Assembly (NCBI GenBank): GCA_965213595.1
Contig: CBDBZO010000006.1
Span: 1,922,001 to 1,986,000 of the forward strand
Direction: 5' to 3'
Origin: JBCCFC01 sp965213595
GTDB taxonomy: Bacteria > Chloroflexota > Anaerolineae > Caldilineales > Caldilineaceae
DNA length: 64,000 nucleotides
Shown: positions 25,847 to 34,428 of the stretch, piece after piece
Numbering within the stretch: position 1 is the stretch's first letter
Layout: every line of letters begins with the position of its first letter
Translations under genes and position numbers: made by a program
Notes under the pieces: generated by a model
Told to the model about the DNA's origin: nothing
The model's input: only the letters and a program-made list of their open reading frames with translations
Database searches by the model: none

Positions 25847-26259
25847 ATTTTGGATTGGGGATTTTGGATTTTGGATTGAGGGTGATCGTGAACGAGCAAG
25901 AGTTTAAGCGGCGAACAAAGCAGATTGGTCTGCGGGTAATTCGATTGGTGGGGACGTTGCCGCACAACCGTGTGAATGACGTGAGCGCCAGGCAGATTCT
26001 GCGCTCGGCGACTTCGGTTGGGGCGAACTACCGCGCCGCAAGTCGTGCCAAATCCAACGCAGATATGATTGCCAAGCTCACCATTGTCGAAGAAGAAGCG
26101 GACGAGACGCTATACTGGCTGGAAATTCTGGTTGAAGCTGAAATCGTTTCCGAAAAGCGCTTGGAAGAATTGATGAAAGAAACCGATGAAATTGTCGCGA
26201 TGGTCGTCTCATCCATTAAAACGCTGCGTACCAACAATCCAAAATCCCCAATCCAAAAT
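25847..26259. repeat. Inverted repeat bracketing the four-helix-bundle gene
   Basis: A perfect 24-nt arm at 25847-25870 (starting ATTTTGGATTGGGG) has its exact reverse complement at 26236-26259. Both arms are extended by further TTTGGATT units. The right arm codes for the end of the enclosed protein (NPKSPIQNPKS). Confidence 0.85.
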
Positions 26260-26271
26260 CCAAAATCGTGA
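25888..26271 (+). CDS. Four helix bundle protein (23S rRNA intervening-sequence protein family)
   Basis: Small helical proteins of this family were first seen encoded in 23S rRNA intervening sequences, and relatives accompany diversity-generating retroelements; their work is mostly unknown. I chose the GTG at 25888 (GAGGG upstream, VNEQEFKRRTKQIGLRVIRLV); a start at 25855 would lie in the flanking repeat. Signature: LPHNRVNDVSARQILRSATSVGANYRAASRAKSNADMIAKLTIVEEEADETLYWLEIL. The 127 residues end inside the right arm of the inverted repeat. The stop overlaps the GTG of the next gene. No reverse transcriptase is near. Confidence 0.88.
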   Translation: MNEQEFKRRTKQIGLRVIRLVGTLPHNRVNDVSARQILRSATSVGANYRAASRAKSNADMIAKLTIVEEEADETLYWLEILVEAEIVSEKRLEELMKETDEIVAMVVSSIKTLRTNNPKSPIQNPKS

Positions 26272-27737
26272 AACTTTTCACCGCCCTCCTCGGCACCGAA
26301 ACCAATACCTTCTCCCCCTTCCTCACCGGCCTGCACAACTTCGAGCAGACCTTGCTCGTGCGCCACGGCCAGCACCCCGATCCGCCGCCCGCCTTTAGCC
26401 TGCCGCTCGTGATCTGGCGCGAGCGGGCGCGCGAGCGCGACTGGCAAGTCGTCGAGAGCCTGGCCGCCTTTGCCACGCCCGCGGGCACGACGCTGCGCCC
26501 CGTCTACGAAGCGCTGCGCGACGAAATCCTGGCCGATCTGCGCGCGGCGCTGCCGGTTGACCTGGTGCTGCTCAACATGCACGGCGCCATGGTCGCCGAG
26601 GGCTACGACGACGCCGAGGGCGATTTGCTGGCCCGCGTGCGCGAGATCGTGGGGCCGGAGGTGCCGATTGGTGGAGAACTTGATTTGCACTGTCACCTGA
26701 CGCAGCAGATGGTCGACGCGGCGACGGTGCTGGTGACCTTTAAGGAGTATCCGCACATCGACATCGCTGAACGCGCCGAGGAAGTGTTTCAGCTAACGGC
26801 GGACGCCGCCGAGGGCAAGACGCAGCCGCATATCGCCCTGCGCGACTGCGGGCTGCTCGGCGTCTACCACACCTCGCGCGAGCCGATGCGCTCCTTTGTC
26901 GACGGCATGAGCGCGCTGGAGCAGCAAGAGGGCGTGCTCACTGGTGTGTTATCCGTCTCGCTCGCTCACGGCTTTCCGTGGGGCGATGTCGCCGAATTGG
27001 GCACGCGCGTGCTGGTGGTGACGGACAACCAGCACGCGCTGGGCGACGAGATCGCGGCGTCGCTCTGTGCAAAACTCGACGACATTTTTGATGACGCCCA
27101 GCCGCCCTACCGTACTCTCGACGAATCCATCGACGAGGCGCTGGCCTTTAACGGTCAGCCCGTCGTGCTGGCGGACGTGGCGGACAACTCTGGCGGCGGC
27201 GCGCCCAACGATTCCACCTTTGTGCTGCGTCGCCTGCTGGAGCGCGGCGTGGGCAACGCGGCCGTCGGCTGCATCTGGGACCCCGGTGTGGTCGAGCTGG
27301 CGCAGGAAATCGGCGAGGGCGTGACGACCAACCTGCGCATTGGCGGCAAGCTCGGCCCCATGTCCGGCGATCCGGTCGACCTGCGCGTGCGCATCGGCCA
27401 GATTGCGCGCAACGCCACCCAGCGCTTCGGCGACGGCACGCAGCCGCTGGGCGACGCCGTGGCGCTGCACGCCGAGAATAATGTTGGCATCGTCGTCAAC
27501 ACCAGGCGCACGCAAACCTTTAGCCCGCACGTCTTCACCAACGTCGGCATCGATCCGGCGCAGAAGAAAATTCTGGTCGTGAAGTCGATGCAGCATTTTT
27601 ACGCTGCGTTTGCGCCGATTGCCGCAAAGGTCATCTACGTGGCCGCGCCGGGCGCGCTCGTGCCGGACTTTTCGCAGATTGACTACCAGAAGGCGAATCG
27701 GTCGCTGCGGGGGATCGATCACATTAATCGTCGTTGA
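26268..27737 (+). CDS. M81 family metallopeptidase (MlrC/microcystinase-like)
   Basis: M81 peptidases are zinc enzymes related to MlrC, which breaks down linear microcystin peptides. The 489 residues start at a GTG overlapping the previous stop (GTGA). Landmarks: LLGTETNTFSPFLTGLHNF at the N-terminus, LNMHGAMVAEGYDDAEGDLLARVR near 105, GGELDLHCHLTQQMVD with Asp and His metal ligands near 140, and LADVADNSGGGAPNDSTFVLRRLLERG near 300. No signal peptide, so cytoplasmic. It is followed by a flavin oxidase that may act on a released amine; this link is only inferred from the neighbourhood. Confidence 0.9.
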   Translation: MKLFTALLGTETNTFSPFLTGLHNFEQTLLVRHGQHPDPPPAFSLPLVIWRERARERDWQVVESLAAFATPAGTTLRPVYEALRDEILADLRAALPVDLVLLNMHGAMVAEGYDDAEGDLLARVREIVGPEVPIGGELDLHCHLTQQMVDAATVLVTFKEYPHIDIAERAEEVFQLTADAAEGKTQPHIALRDCGLLGVYHTSREPMRSFVDGMSALEQQEGVLTGVLSVSLAHGFPWGDVAELGTRVLVVTDNQHALGDEIAASLCAKLDDIFDDAQPPYRTLDESIDEALAFNGQPVVLADVADNSGGGAPNDSTFVLRRLLERGVGNAAVGCIWDPGVVELAQEIGEGVTTNLRIGGKLGPMSGDPVDLRVRIGQIARNATQRFGDGTQPLGDAVALHAENNVGIVVNTRRTQTFSPHVFTNVGIDPAQKKILVVKSMQHFYAAFAPIAAKVIYVAAPGALVPDFSQIDYQKANRSLRGIDHINRR

Positions 27738-27874
27738 GCTGTCAACGGATTCGGGGAACGGATTGAGCGGATTTTGCTTGTACTCATCCGTTCCCCAATT
27801 AACCGACGATTGTGTAGATGGCAAGATGCACAAAAGACATCCGTTCAATCCGTTCTGGAAATCTGTTGACAGCT
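27737..27874. repeat. 138-bp imperfect inverted-repeat element
   Basis: AGCTGTCAACGGATT at the left and, read inward from the right, AGCTGTCAACAGATT continue as matched arms of about 37 nt, including AACGGATTGA. It starts at the last base of the M81 stop codon and fills the gap to the oxidase gene, like a MITE or repeat-derived terminator. Confidence 0.75.
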
Positions 27875-27902
27875 TGCCCGTCCAATATCCAACACTCCAA
27901 AA

Positions 27903-29090
27903 ATGAACAACTCTTACGACGCCCTCGTCATCGGCGCGGGCATTTACGGTATCACCACCGCCATCGAGCTGCGCGAGCGCGGCCACCGCGTCGGCGTGAT
28001 CGACCCCGGCCCGCTGCCCCACCCGCTGGCGGCGTCGACGGACATCAGCAAGGTCGTGCGCATGGAGTACGGCGCGGATGTCGACTACATGCAGATGGTG
28101 GACGAGGCCATCGACGGCTGGCACGCGCTTAACGAGCAGTTTGGCGACACGCTCTACCACGAGACGGGCGTCTCGATGCTGACGCGGCAGCCGATGGCGC
28201 CGGGCGGCTATCAGTACGAAAGCTACCACACGCTGAAGGCACACGGCCACGCCGTCGAGCGGCTGGATGCGGCGGCGATTCGCGAACGCTTTCCGGCGTG
28301 GAATGCGGATTGTTACGTGGATGGCTTTTTTAGCCCGCGCGGCGGCTATGCGGAGAGCGGTCGCGTGGTGGAGACGCTGATTGGGCACGCACGGTCGCTG
28401 GGCGTGGACGTGCAGGCGGGCCAGACGGCGGACGAAATCATCCAGGAAAACAGGCGGGCGACGACGGTGCGCACGCGCGAGGGCGAGACCTTCTCCGCTG
28501 ACGAAATCATCGTCTGCGCCGGGGCGTGGACGCCCTACCTGCTGCCCGAACTCCAGCCCTTTATGAAGGCAACCGGCCACCCCATCTTTCACCTCAAGCC
28601 GCGCGACCCTGACCTTTTCACCCCACCCAACTTCGTCGTCTTCACGGCGGACGTCAGCCGTACGGGCTGGTATGGCTTTCCGCTGCACCCGCGCGCGGGC
28701 GTCGTCAAGATCGCCAACCACGGCGCGGGCGTCACGCTACATCCGGAACGCGACGAGCGTGCCGTTTACGAATCCGACGTGTCGCAGCTGCGCACGATGC
28801 TGGCCGACACCTTCCCCGCGCTGCTCGACGCGGAGCTGGTCTACACGCGCCGCTGCTTATACAACGACACCATCGACGAGCACTTTTGGATCGACCGCCA
28901 TCCCGAAGTCGCGGGGCTAACCGTTGGCGCGGGCGGCAGCGGTCACGGCTTTAAGATGGGGCCGATTCTGGGGGAGATGATTGCGGATGCGGTCGAGGGG
29001 AAAGCGAATCGCTGGCTGCCCAAATTTCGCTGGCGCGAGACGGCGGGCGCGATGGCGGGCGAGGCGTCGCGCTATCACGGGGAGGCCTAA
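27903..29090 (+). CDS. FAD-dependent amine oxidase, monomeric sarcosine oxidase-like (DAO family)
   Basis: 395-residue flavoenzyme that should oxidise a secondary or N-methyl amine with oxygen. The dinucleotide-binding motif is LVIGAGIYGITTAIELRERG at residues 8-27. The C-terminal GAGGSGHGFKMGPILGEM is the family's second flavin contact. CLYNDTIDEHFWIDRHP near residue 317 matches the site where monomeric sarcosine oxidases attach FAD covalently through Cys, and the Cys is present. STDISKVVRMEYG near 45 matches the usual flavin-contact loop. The true amine substrate is unknown. Confidence 0.9.
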   Translation: MNNSYDALVIGAGIYGITTAIELRERGHRVGVIDPGPLPHPLAASTDISKVVRMEYGADVDYMQMVDEAIDGWHALNEQFGDTLYHETGVSMLTRQPMAPGGYQYESYHTLKAHGHAVERLDAAAIRERFPAWNADCYVDGFFSPRGGYAESGRVVETLIGHARSLGVDVQAGQTADEIIQENRRATTVRTREGETFSADEIIVCAGAWTPYLLPELQPFMKATGHPIFHLKPRDPDLFTPPNFVVFTADVSRTGWYGFPLHPRAGVVKIANHGAGVTLHPERDERAVYESDVSQLRTMLADTFPALLDAELVYTRRCLYNDTIDEHFWIDRHPEVAGLTVGAGGSGHGFKMGPILGEMIADAVEGKANRWLPKFRWRETAGAMAGEASRYHGEA

Positions 29091-29099
29091 CACGGCGCC

Positions 29100-29127
29100 G
29101 TACGGGCACGCCATGGCGTGCCCGTAC
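29100..29127. repeat. Palindromic repeat A, copy 3
   Basis: A perfect 28-nt palindrome, half-site GTACGGGCACGCCA, ten bases after the oxidase stop codon. Confidence 0.88.
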
Positions 29128-29156
29128 TTGCCAAAAGGCGATTGCTGATCGACTAA

Positions 29157-29344
29157 GGCAATTCCAGGAAATCAACTATACCGGGATAAGCCATGTCGAC
29201 CGTGCGACGCACCTCAGAAGGTGCGTCGCACGGTCGACTCTCTCTCCGGTGCGGCCAATACAGCCTACGGTGCGTTGCACTTTCCCAAGTGCGACGCACC
29301 TCCATCACAATCAGCCCTGGTATATTTATGAGCTTGGATTAGCC
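29157..29344 (-). mobile_element. MITE copy 1 (188 bp)
   Basis: Non-coding element flanked by TAA on both sides (29154-29156 and 29345-29347). Ends are imperfect inverted repeats: GGCAATTCC here and GGCTAATCC read inward from the other end. Inside are a perfect 20-bp hairpin (29195-29238, arms starting GTCGACCGTGCGAC) and a second hairpin near 29260-29291 with the same GGTGCG..GCAC core. Copies 2 and 3 (32612, 34241) are in the opposite orientation. Confidence 0.85.
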
Positions 29345-30285
29345 TAAAACCACATCTGCTTATCCACCACGTTGCGTAGCGGCTCATCATTGACCCAGCG
29401 TCTTAAATTCTCCGCTACCACGTTGATGCGCCGCTGGGCAACGTGCGGGCTGGCGGCGGCGACGTGTGGCGTCAAGATCACGTTCTCCATGCCCCACAGC
29501 GGGTGATCGCTCGGCAGCGGCTCGATTTCGTAAACGTCCAGCCCCGCGCCCGCAATCGTACCGCTTTGCAGCGCCTCCACCAGCGCCTCCAGCTTCACCA
29601 CCACGCCGCGCGAGATGTTGATCAAGTAGGCCGTCGGCTGCATTTTGGCCAGCTGCGCCGCGCCGATCATGCCCTCTGTGGCGGGCGTGTGGGGCACGCA
29701 GCTCACCACAAAATCGGACGCCGCCAGCAGATCGTCCAGCCGCTCCGGCGGCCACAGCTCGTCGACGAAATCCGGCTGCTCGTCGCGCCGCGCTTCGGTG
29801 GCGATCACGCGCATCTCGGCGGCCTTGGCGCGCTGGGCAATCGCCGTGCCAATGCCGCCCAGGCCAATGATGCCGATGGTCGCGTCGGCGAGGTGAATGA
29901 TGGGCACGTCCGTTTCCCAGTTGCGGTCGAGCTGTCGCCGCAGGTAAATGTGGAAGCCGCGCGCAAACATCAGAATGTAGGTCATGGTGTGGTCGGCGAT
30001 CTGGTCGTTATAGATGCCCGCCATGTTGGACATGGTCAGCTCGCTCTCGGCCAGTTTGGGGAACATGTAGTTCTCCAGCCCGGCAATCGGCGTCTGCAGC
30101 CAGCGCAGTTTCTCGGCGCGCGCCAGCATCTCCGGCGTGATGTGCCCGTACATCGCTTCGGCGTCGACAATTTCGGCCAGCGCTTCGTCCTCGCTCCGTG
30201 CGTTCACCAGGTCGACCGAGGGGTCAACGTCGGCAAGCTGCTGCCGCTCTTCGTCTTTGAGCGCGGGGTAAACAAGCAATTTCAT
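29344..30285 (-). CDS. D-2-hydroxyacid dehydrogenase
   Basis: NAD-dependent dehydrogenase of the phosphoglycerate/glyoxylate reductase family, 313 residues. Cofactor motif IGIIGLGGIGTAIAQRAK near residue 137. The catalytic set is visible: Arg in LINISRGVVV near 225, Glu in LDVYEIEPLPSDHPL near 255 and His in LTPHVAAASPHV near 275. The substrate is not evident. The TAG stop is formed by the TAA duplication and the first G of MITE copy 1, so the insertion sits exactly on the gene's end. Confidence 0.92.
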   Translation of the reverse strand: MKLLVYPALKDEERQQLADVDPSVDLVNARSEDEALAEIVDAEAMYGHITPEMLARAEKLRWLQTPIAGLENYMFPKLAESELTMSNMAGIYNDQIADHTMTYILMFARGFHIYLRRQLDRNWETDVPIIHLADATIGIIGLGGIGTAIAQRAKAAEMRVIATEARRDEQPDFVDELWPPERLDDLLAASDFVVSCVPHTPATEGMIGAAQLAKMQPTAYLINISRGVVVKLEALVEALQSGTIAGAGLDVYEIEPLPSDHPLWGMENVILTPHVAAASPHVAQRRINVVAENLRRWVNDEPLRNVVDKQMWF

Positions 30286-30446
30286 GGGGGGTCTCCTGCG
30301 GGTCGGCGAATTTTGGATGGGATGGTACTGATCTTCGTGCTGTGGTTTACTACGCTAATTTGCTCGAACATTGTCGCGTCCGCCGTTTAGCTTTCGTTGA
30401 CATTCCGCTAACGTAGCAGATATTGAAGAAAAAAGGAAACTCTCTT

Positions 30447-31199
30447 TTGGATCAGACAACGCAGCGTCGCCGCGCGCCAAATCGATGGCGTACTTACTTG
30501 ACGCAGTTCAAGCAAAAAGCGTCGAGCATCGAGCACTCGGTGCTAATCATCATGGCGTTGATTGTCCTGGCCGTATGGGGCTTTGTCGAGTTGGCGGGGG
30601 AAGTTGTCGAAAACGACACCCGCGCGTTTGATGAAGCCGTGCTGTTGGCCATGCGCACGCCGGGCGATTTGAACAACCCCGTTGGGCCGGGCTGGGCCGA
30701 AGAGATGATGCGCGATTTTACCGCCTTTGGCGGCGTGGGCATGTTGGTTTTGTTGACGCTTGGCATTGTGATTTACCTGCTGCTGCGGCGACAAAAATTT
30801 TTGGCGGCCTTCATTTTTATTACTATTTGGGGTGGTAACCTGCTGGGCATCCTGCTCAAAAATGTCTTCGAGCGCCCGCGGCCCGATCTTGTCTCACAGG
30901 GGTCGATTGTCAGCTTGAGCAGCTTTCCCTCCGGCCACGCCATGATTTCTGCCGTTACCTACCTGACGCTGGGCGCGCTGCTGGCTCATATGCAACCTGA
31001 ACTGCGCCTCAAGCGCTACATCATGGGCATAGCGATTTTGCTCACCGTGCTGGTGGGCGTGAGCCGCGTCTATCTCGGCGTCCACTGGCCGACGGACGTG
31101 CTGGCGGGCTGGACCGTCGGCGCGGCGTGGGCGCTGCTTTCGCTGCTGGTTTTGGATTGGCTTTACCAACGCCGCACCCAAAGAGAGCCAAAACCATAA
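30447..31199 (+). CDS. PAP2-family membrane phosphatase (first of two)
   Basis: Membrane phosphatase of the type-2 phosphatidic acid/undecaprenyl-diphosphate group, about 250 residues with around five hydrophobic segments. The three PAP2 motifs are present: KNVFERPRP (K-x6-RP), SFPSGHAMIS (PSGH) and SRVYLGVHWPTDVLAG (SR-x5-H-x3-D). No ATG is available; TTG at 30447, some 8 nt after AAGGA, looks best, and TTG at 30423 is the alternative. It is followed 45 nt later by a second PAP2 gene, probably in one operon. Confidence 0.88.
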   Translation: MDQTTQRRRAPNRWRTYLTQFKQKASSIEHSVLIIMALIVLAVWGFVELAGEVVENDTRAFDEAVLLAMRTPGDLNNPVGPGWAEEMMRDFTAFGGVGMLVLLTLGIVIYLLLRRQKFLAAFIFITIWGGNLLGILLKNVFERPRPDLVSQGSIVSLSSFPSGHAMISAVTYLTLGALLAHMQPELRLKRYIMGIAILLTVLVGVSRVYLGVHWPTDVLAGWTVGAAWALLSLLVLDWLYQRRTQREPKP

Positions 31200-31244
31200 T
31201 CAGCCAAAAACGCAACCAACCAATGCAACCACCGGAATCCGATC

Positions 31245-32057
31245 ATGGCTTCTGCACTTTCTACCAAGAGCAGCGACGCTGAACAAGCGTCTCCAGCACA
31301 CAGCGAGCAGACGCGCTGGCGCTCCATCGATGGCGCGCACCACGCGACGCAGCACGCCCGCGCCTTCTGGCAAAAGCTGCCCGCTGCCGTCTGGCAGCGC
31401 TGGCTGCTGACGCTGCTGATTGGCTGGCTGGGCGCGGCGCTGCTCGTGGCGGCGCTGGTCTGGCTCGGCAAGGCGCTGGTGAAATCGGGCGCGCTGGCCT
31501 GGGAGCAGCCCTGGCTTGACCAGCTTACCCAAACGCCCGCCGTTTCCATCACGCGCGCGCTCAGCCTCGACATTCTCGCCGACACGCCCATCGTGGTCGC
31601 CGTGACGGTCGTTGCCGCCATTATTTTTGTCTACCGCGCTCGCTCGCTTTCGGCGCTCAACCTGCTCGTGGGCGTGCTGGGCTGTACGGCGCTTGTCTTT
31701 CTGGGCTGGAAGCTGTGGAGCCGCGAGCGACCCGACGCCGTGCTGGGCGGAATGCTCGCGCCGGGACGCAATTCGTTTCCCTCTGGCCACGTGGCTCACG
31801 CGACGGTGCTTTGGGGCCTGCTGGGCTACTACTGGATTCGCAGTTCGCCCCACCGCAGCGAACGCGCAGTGGCCGTGCTGCTAATAGCGGGGCTGCTGGC
31901 TTTGGTGGTGGTGGGCCGCCTGCTCACGGGCGCGCACTGGCCGAGCGATTTGGCCGGGGGCCTCTTGATCAGCGGCACGTGGCTCGCCGTCACGATTGTC
32001 GCCATGCGGGGTGCGGCCAAGGTGGCGCGGCGCGAGGGTGCATCGGAGCGGCTGTGA
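31245..32057 (+). CDS. PAP2-family membrane phosphatase (second of two)
   Basis: 270 residues with the same motif set, KLWSRERPD, NSFPSGHVAHA and VGRLLTGAHWPSDLAGG. In the first motif the spacing is kept, and in the last the usual Ser before Arg is Gly. It has a longer hydrophilic N-terminus (about 55 residues) than its neighbour. The products are diverged, so this is an old duplication. The stop overlaps the GTG start of the methyltransferase (GTGA). A role in lipid-carrier or phospholipid dephosphorylation is inferred from the family. Confidence 0.88.
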   Translation: MASALSTKSSDAEQASPAHSEQTRWRSIDGAHHATQHARAFWQKLPAAVWQRWLLTLLIGWLGAALLVAALVWLGKALVKSGALAWEQPWLDQLTQTPAVSITRALSLDILADTPIVVAVTVVAAIIFVYRARSLSALNLLVGVLGCTALVFLGWKLWSRERPDAVLGGMLAPGRNSFPSGHVAHATVLWGLLGYYWIRSSPHRSERAVAVLLIAGLLALVVVGRLLTGAHWPSDLAGGLLISGTWLAVTIVAMRGAAKVARREGASERL

Positions 32058-32533
32058 GCGACTTCGCCTCCCCACCCGGCTATTTTGGCATCGGCATCTA
32101 CCAGGCCAAACATTTTGAGAACGTCGGCGTGCTCTGGCGCGGGGCCTATCAACTTGGCGCTTCCTTTATCTTCACCGTCGGCAAGCGCTATCGCCCGCAG
32201 GCGACGGACGTGCTCGACACGTGGCGACAAATTCCCCTCTTTGCCTACAACACCTTCGACGAAATGCTCGCCGCCCAGCCCTACGACTGCCCACTCGTCG
32301 GCATTGAACTGGGCGGCACGTCGTTGCCCGATTTTTTGCATCCGCCGCGCGCCGTCTATCTGCTCGGCGCAGAAGATGGCGGCTTGCCCAATCACGTGAA
32401 AAGGCGCTGCCACCATCTCGTCTCAATCCCCGCCGCGCGCACCGCCAGCTACAACGTCGCCCAGGCGGGGACGCTGGTGATGTATGATCGGTGGGTGAAA
32501 GATGACGCAGCGAACGGAGCCTGGGCCCATTAA
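32054..32533 (+). CDS. SpoU/TrmH-type RNA 2'-O-methyltransferase
   Basis: Small SPOUT-fold methyltransferase, 159 residues from the GTG at 32054, which overlaps the PAP2 stop. The C-terminal knot is evident: VYLLGAEDGGLPNHV (motif 2) and SIPAARTASYNVAQAGTLVMYDR (motif 3). Similar single-domain proteins methylate tRNA or rRNA ribose. The frame is open far upstream (to 31715) but that part lies inside the PAP2 gene and is not conserved. Confidence 0.88.
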   Translation: MSDFASPPGYFGIGIYQAKHFENVGVLWRGAYQLGASFIFTVGKRYRPQATDVLDTWRQIPLFAYNTFDEMLAAQPYDCPLVGIELGGTSLPDFLHPPRAVYLLGAEDGGLPNHVKRRCHHLVSIPAARTASYNVAQAGTLVMYDRWVKDDAANGAWAH

Positions 32534-32611
32534 AGGCGGAGTGGGCCGTGCCAACCCGCTTTGGCTCCGGCAGGCCTTTTGACGAGCTCAGGGTCCGCTC
32601 AACGACGCTAA

Positions 32612-32797
32612 GGCTAATCCAAGATTACAAATATACCACGGCTGATTGTGATGGAGGTGCGTCGCACTTGGGAAAGTGCAACGCACTGTAGGCTGTGTTG
32701 GCCGCACCAGAGAGAGTCGACCGTGCGTCGCACCTTCTGAGGTGCGTCGCACATCCAACATGGCTTATCCCGGTATAGTTAATTTCCTGGAATTGCC
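32612..32797 (+). mobile_element. MITE copy 2 (186 bp)
   Basis: Starts GGCTAATCCAAG and ends CCTGGAATTGCC, flanked by TAA at 32609-32611 and 32798-32800. It has the same two internal hairpins as copy 1, slightly diverged, in the reverse orientation. Confidence 0.85.
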
Positions 32798-33957
32798 TAA
32801 CGTGAGCCTGCGGTATCTTTGCGCCGAAACTCTGCATACCGCTCGCCCGTCAGCAGCTCGTCGATCTTTACCGTCTCCCCGCCCAATTCATCGGACACGT
32901 TCGCCGCCACCACCGCCGCCAAGCTGTTCATCGCATCGCCAAAAGGCGAGCGCACGAGCGATGGATTCTCCTGGCGAATCGCCTCGACAAAGGCGCGCGC
33001 AATCGCGACCGTCGTGTTTTCCCGCTGCGGCGGAAGATTGAGCACGTGGCGCACGCTCTCCGCCGTGGGCACAACCTCCGGCGGATAAACGCCGTCGTAG
33101 TGGTAAGCCGCCACGTCGTTCCCCTCCACCCGCAGCCGACCTTCGCGCCAGAGCACCGTGTGGTCGCTCTGCGTGGCAAAGACGCGCCGCAGCCGCGACA
33201 GCGTCATCGTGCCGATGGCGCCGTTCTCGAAGCCAAAGAGCGCCGAGTAGGTGTAGGGATTGTCCGCGCCGTCGATGATCTCCTCTCCCGATCGATGCAC
33301 ATAGCGCGCCTGTACCCACGCCACATCGCCAAACCAGTAGCGCCATAGGTCGAGCAGGTGGATGCCCGCCTCCACCACCGTGCCGCCAGACCACGCGCGG
33401 TTGGCCGTCCACACCCGGTTGCTCGGCCCGCCGGACTGCTCCGTCAGCGTGTGCTTGACGCTGTGCGCCTCCAGCGGCGCGTGCATCACGTACTGCGCCA
33501 TGACGACCTGCTTGTCGTCCAGAAATTGCTGCATGGCCTCGTGGCGATGGTCAAAGCGCTGCTGAAAGCCGACGCTGGAGATGATGTCCGCCTCGTCGAT
33601 GGTTCGCTGCATCTCAAGGGCTTCGTCGAGGTAGAGGCTCATCGGCTTCTCGACAAAGAGATGCACGCCCGCCTCTGCCGCGCGCACGACTTCACCGCTG
33701 TGGACGTTGGGCGGCAGGTTGATGTAGAGGGCGTCCGGCTTTTGCGCCAGCAGCTCGTCAAAATTGGTCGAGTGGACAATGTCGCCCGCCTCGAAGCCGG
33801 GGACGTACTGCTGCAGCTTGGCCTCGCCGAGGTTGACCTCAAACGCATCCCCCAGCGCCACCACGTCGACCAGCCCTTCACCCTGCAGCGCCCACAGCGC
33901 CTTCAAATGCTGCAGCCCTCGCTGCCCCAAACCAAGCACGCCGATACGAACTGTCAT
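32797..33957 (-). CDS. Gfo/Idh/MocA family oxidoreductase
   Basis: NAD(P)-dependent sugar or inositol dehydrogenase-like protein. The start at 33957 gives MTVRIGVLGLGQRGLQHLKAL with the Rossmann glycine motif; upstream in-frame codons to 34080 are not conserved. HLFVEKPMSLYLDEA (EKP motif) is near residue 95, and VEAGIHLLDLWRYWFGDV, with the conserved His and Asp, near 205. 386 residues, normal for the family. Its TAG stop is made by the TTA of the MITE 2 target site plus the G of the element. The substrate is unknown. Confidence 0.9.
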   Translation of the reverse strand: MTVRIGVLGLGQRGLQHLKALWALQGEGLVDVVALGDAFEVNLGEAKLQQYVPGFEAGDIVHSTNFDELLAQKPDALYINLPPNVHSGEVVRAAEAGVHLFVEKPMSLYLDEALEMQRTIDEADIISSVGFQQRFDHRHEAMQQFLDDKQVVMAQYVMHAPLEAHSVKHTLTEQSGGPSNRVWTANRAWSGGTVVEAGIHLLDLWRYWFGDVAWVQARYVHRSGEEIIDGADNPYTYSALFGFENGAIGTMTLSRLRRVFATQSDHTVLWREGRLRVEGNDVAAYHYDGVYPPEVVPTAESVRHVLNLPPQRENTTVAIARAFVEAIRQENPSLVRSPFGDAMNSLAAVVAANVSDELGGETVKIDELLTGERYAEFRRKDTAGSR

Positions 33958-34074
33958 AATGTTTCTCCGAAAAAAGTGGATTGTAGATAGAGGAGTTGAC
34001 CCAATTATACACCGTCTCTTGCTCGACGGAAACCGCGTCGATTTGGGCGGGACGTTTCGGTTGTGGGGACGAGT

Positions 34075-34217
34075 TGTCATTTCGAGCGGGTCGGCGAATC
34101 AAGGCAGCAAACGACGCAACCCCAGCGAGAAATCTGGGGTGGACGACTCCACATCGCATGTCTCAGAGCAGTTGGTTCGTCGATGGTCCCAGGTTTCTCG
34201 CTCCGCTCGAAATGACA
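34075..34217. repeat. Inverted-repeat element with TGTCATTTCGAGCGG ends
   Basis: TGTCATTTCGAGCGG (34075-34089) has its perfect reverse complement at 34203-34217. AAATCTGGGG lies inside. A poorly matched relative may be present at about 51285-51440. Confidence 0.75.
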
Positions 34218-34240
34218 GCTTCGACTGCCAAAACTACTAA

Positions 34241-34428
34241 AGCTAATCCAAGGTTATAAATATACCACGGCTGATTGTGATGGAGGTGCGTTGCACTTTC
34301 CCAAGTGCGACGTCCCGTAGGCTGTGTTGGCCGCCCCAGAGAGAGAGTCGACCGTGCGACGCACCTTCTGAGGTGCGTCGCACATCCAACATGGCCTATC
34401 CCGGTATAGTTAATTTCCTGGAATTGCC
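34241..34428 (+). mobile_element. MITE copy 3 (188 bp)
   Basis: Same orientation and ends as copy 2 (first bases AGCTAATCCAAG). TAA flanks it at 34238-34240 and 34429-34431. The IS701-type element is inserted directly against its right end, using the last CTAA as target. Confidence 0.83.

Noticed and set aside
25847..26271. Diversity-generating retroelement
   Set aside because: The four-helix-bundle protein resembles the accessory protein of such elements, but there is no reverse transcriptase, template repeat or variable target nearby.
26949..28721. 590-codon minus-strand frame across the M81 and oxidase genes
   Set aside because: Antisense shadow spanning two real genes and the inverted-repeat gap.
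31715..32053. Upstream extension of the SpoU methyltransferase frame
   Set aside because: It overlaps the PAP2 gene out of frame and shows no conserved sequence; the GTG at 32054 overlaps the PAP2 stop in the usual coupled way.
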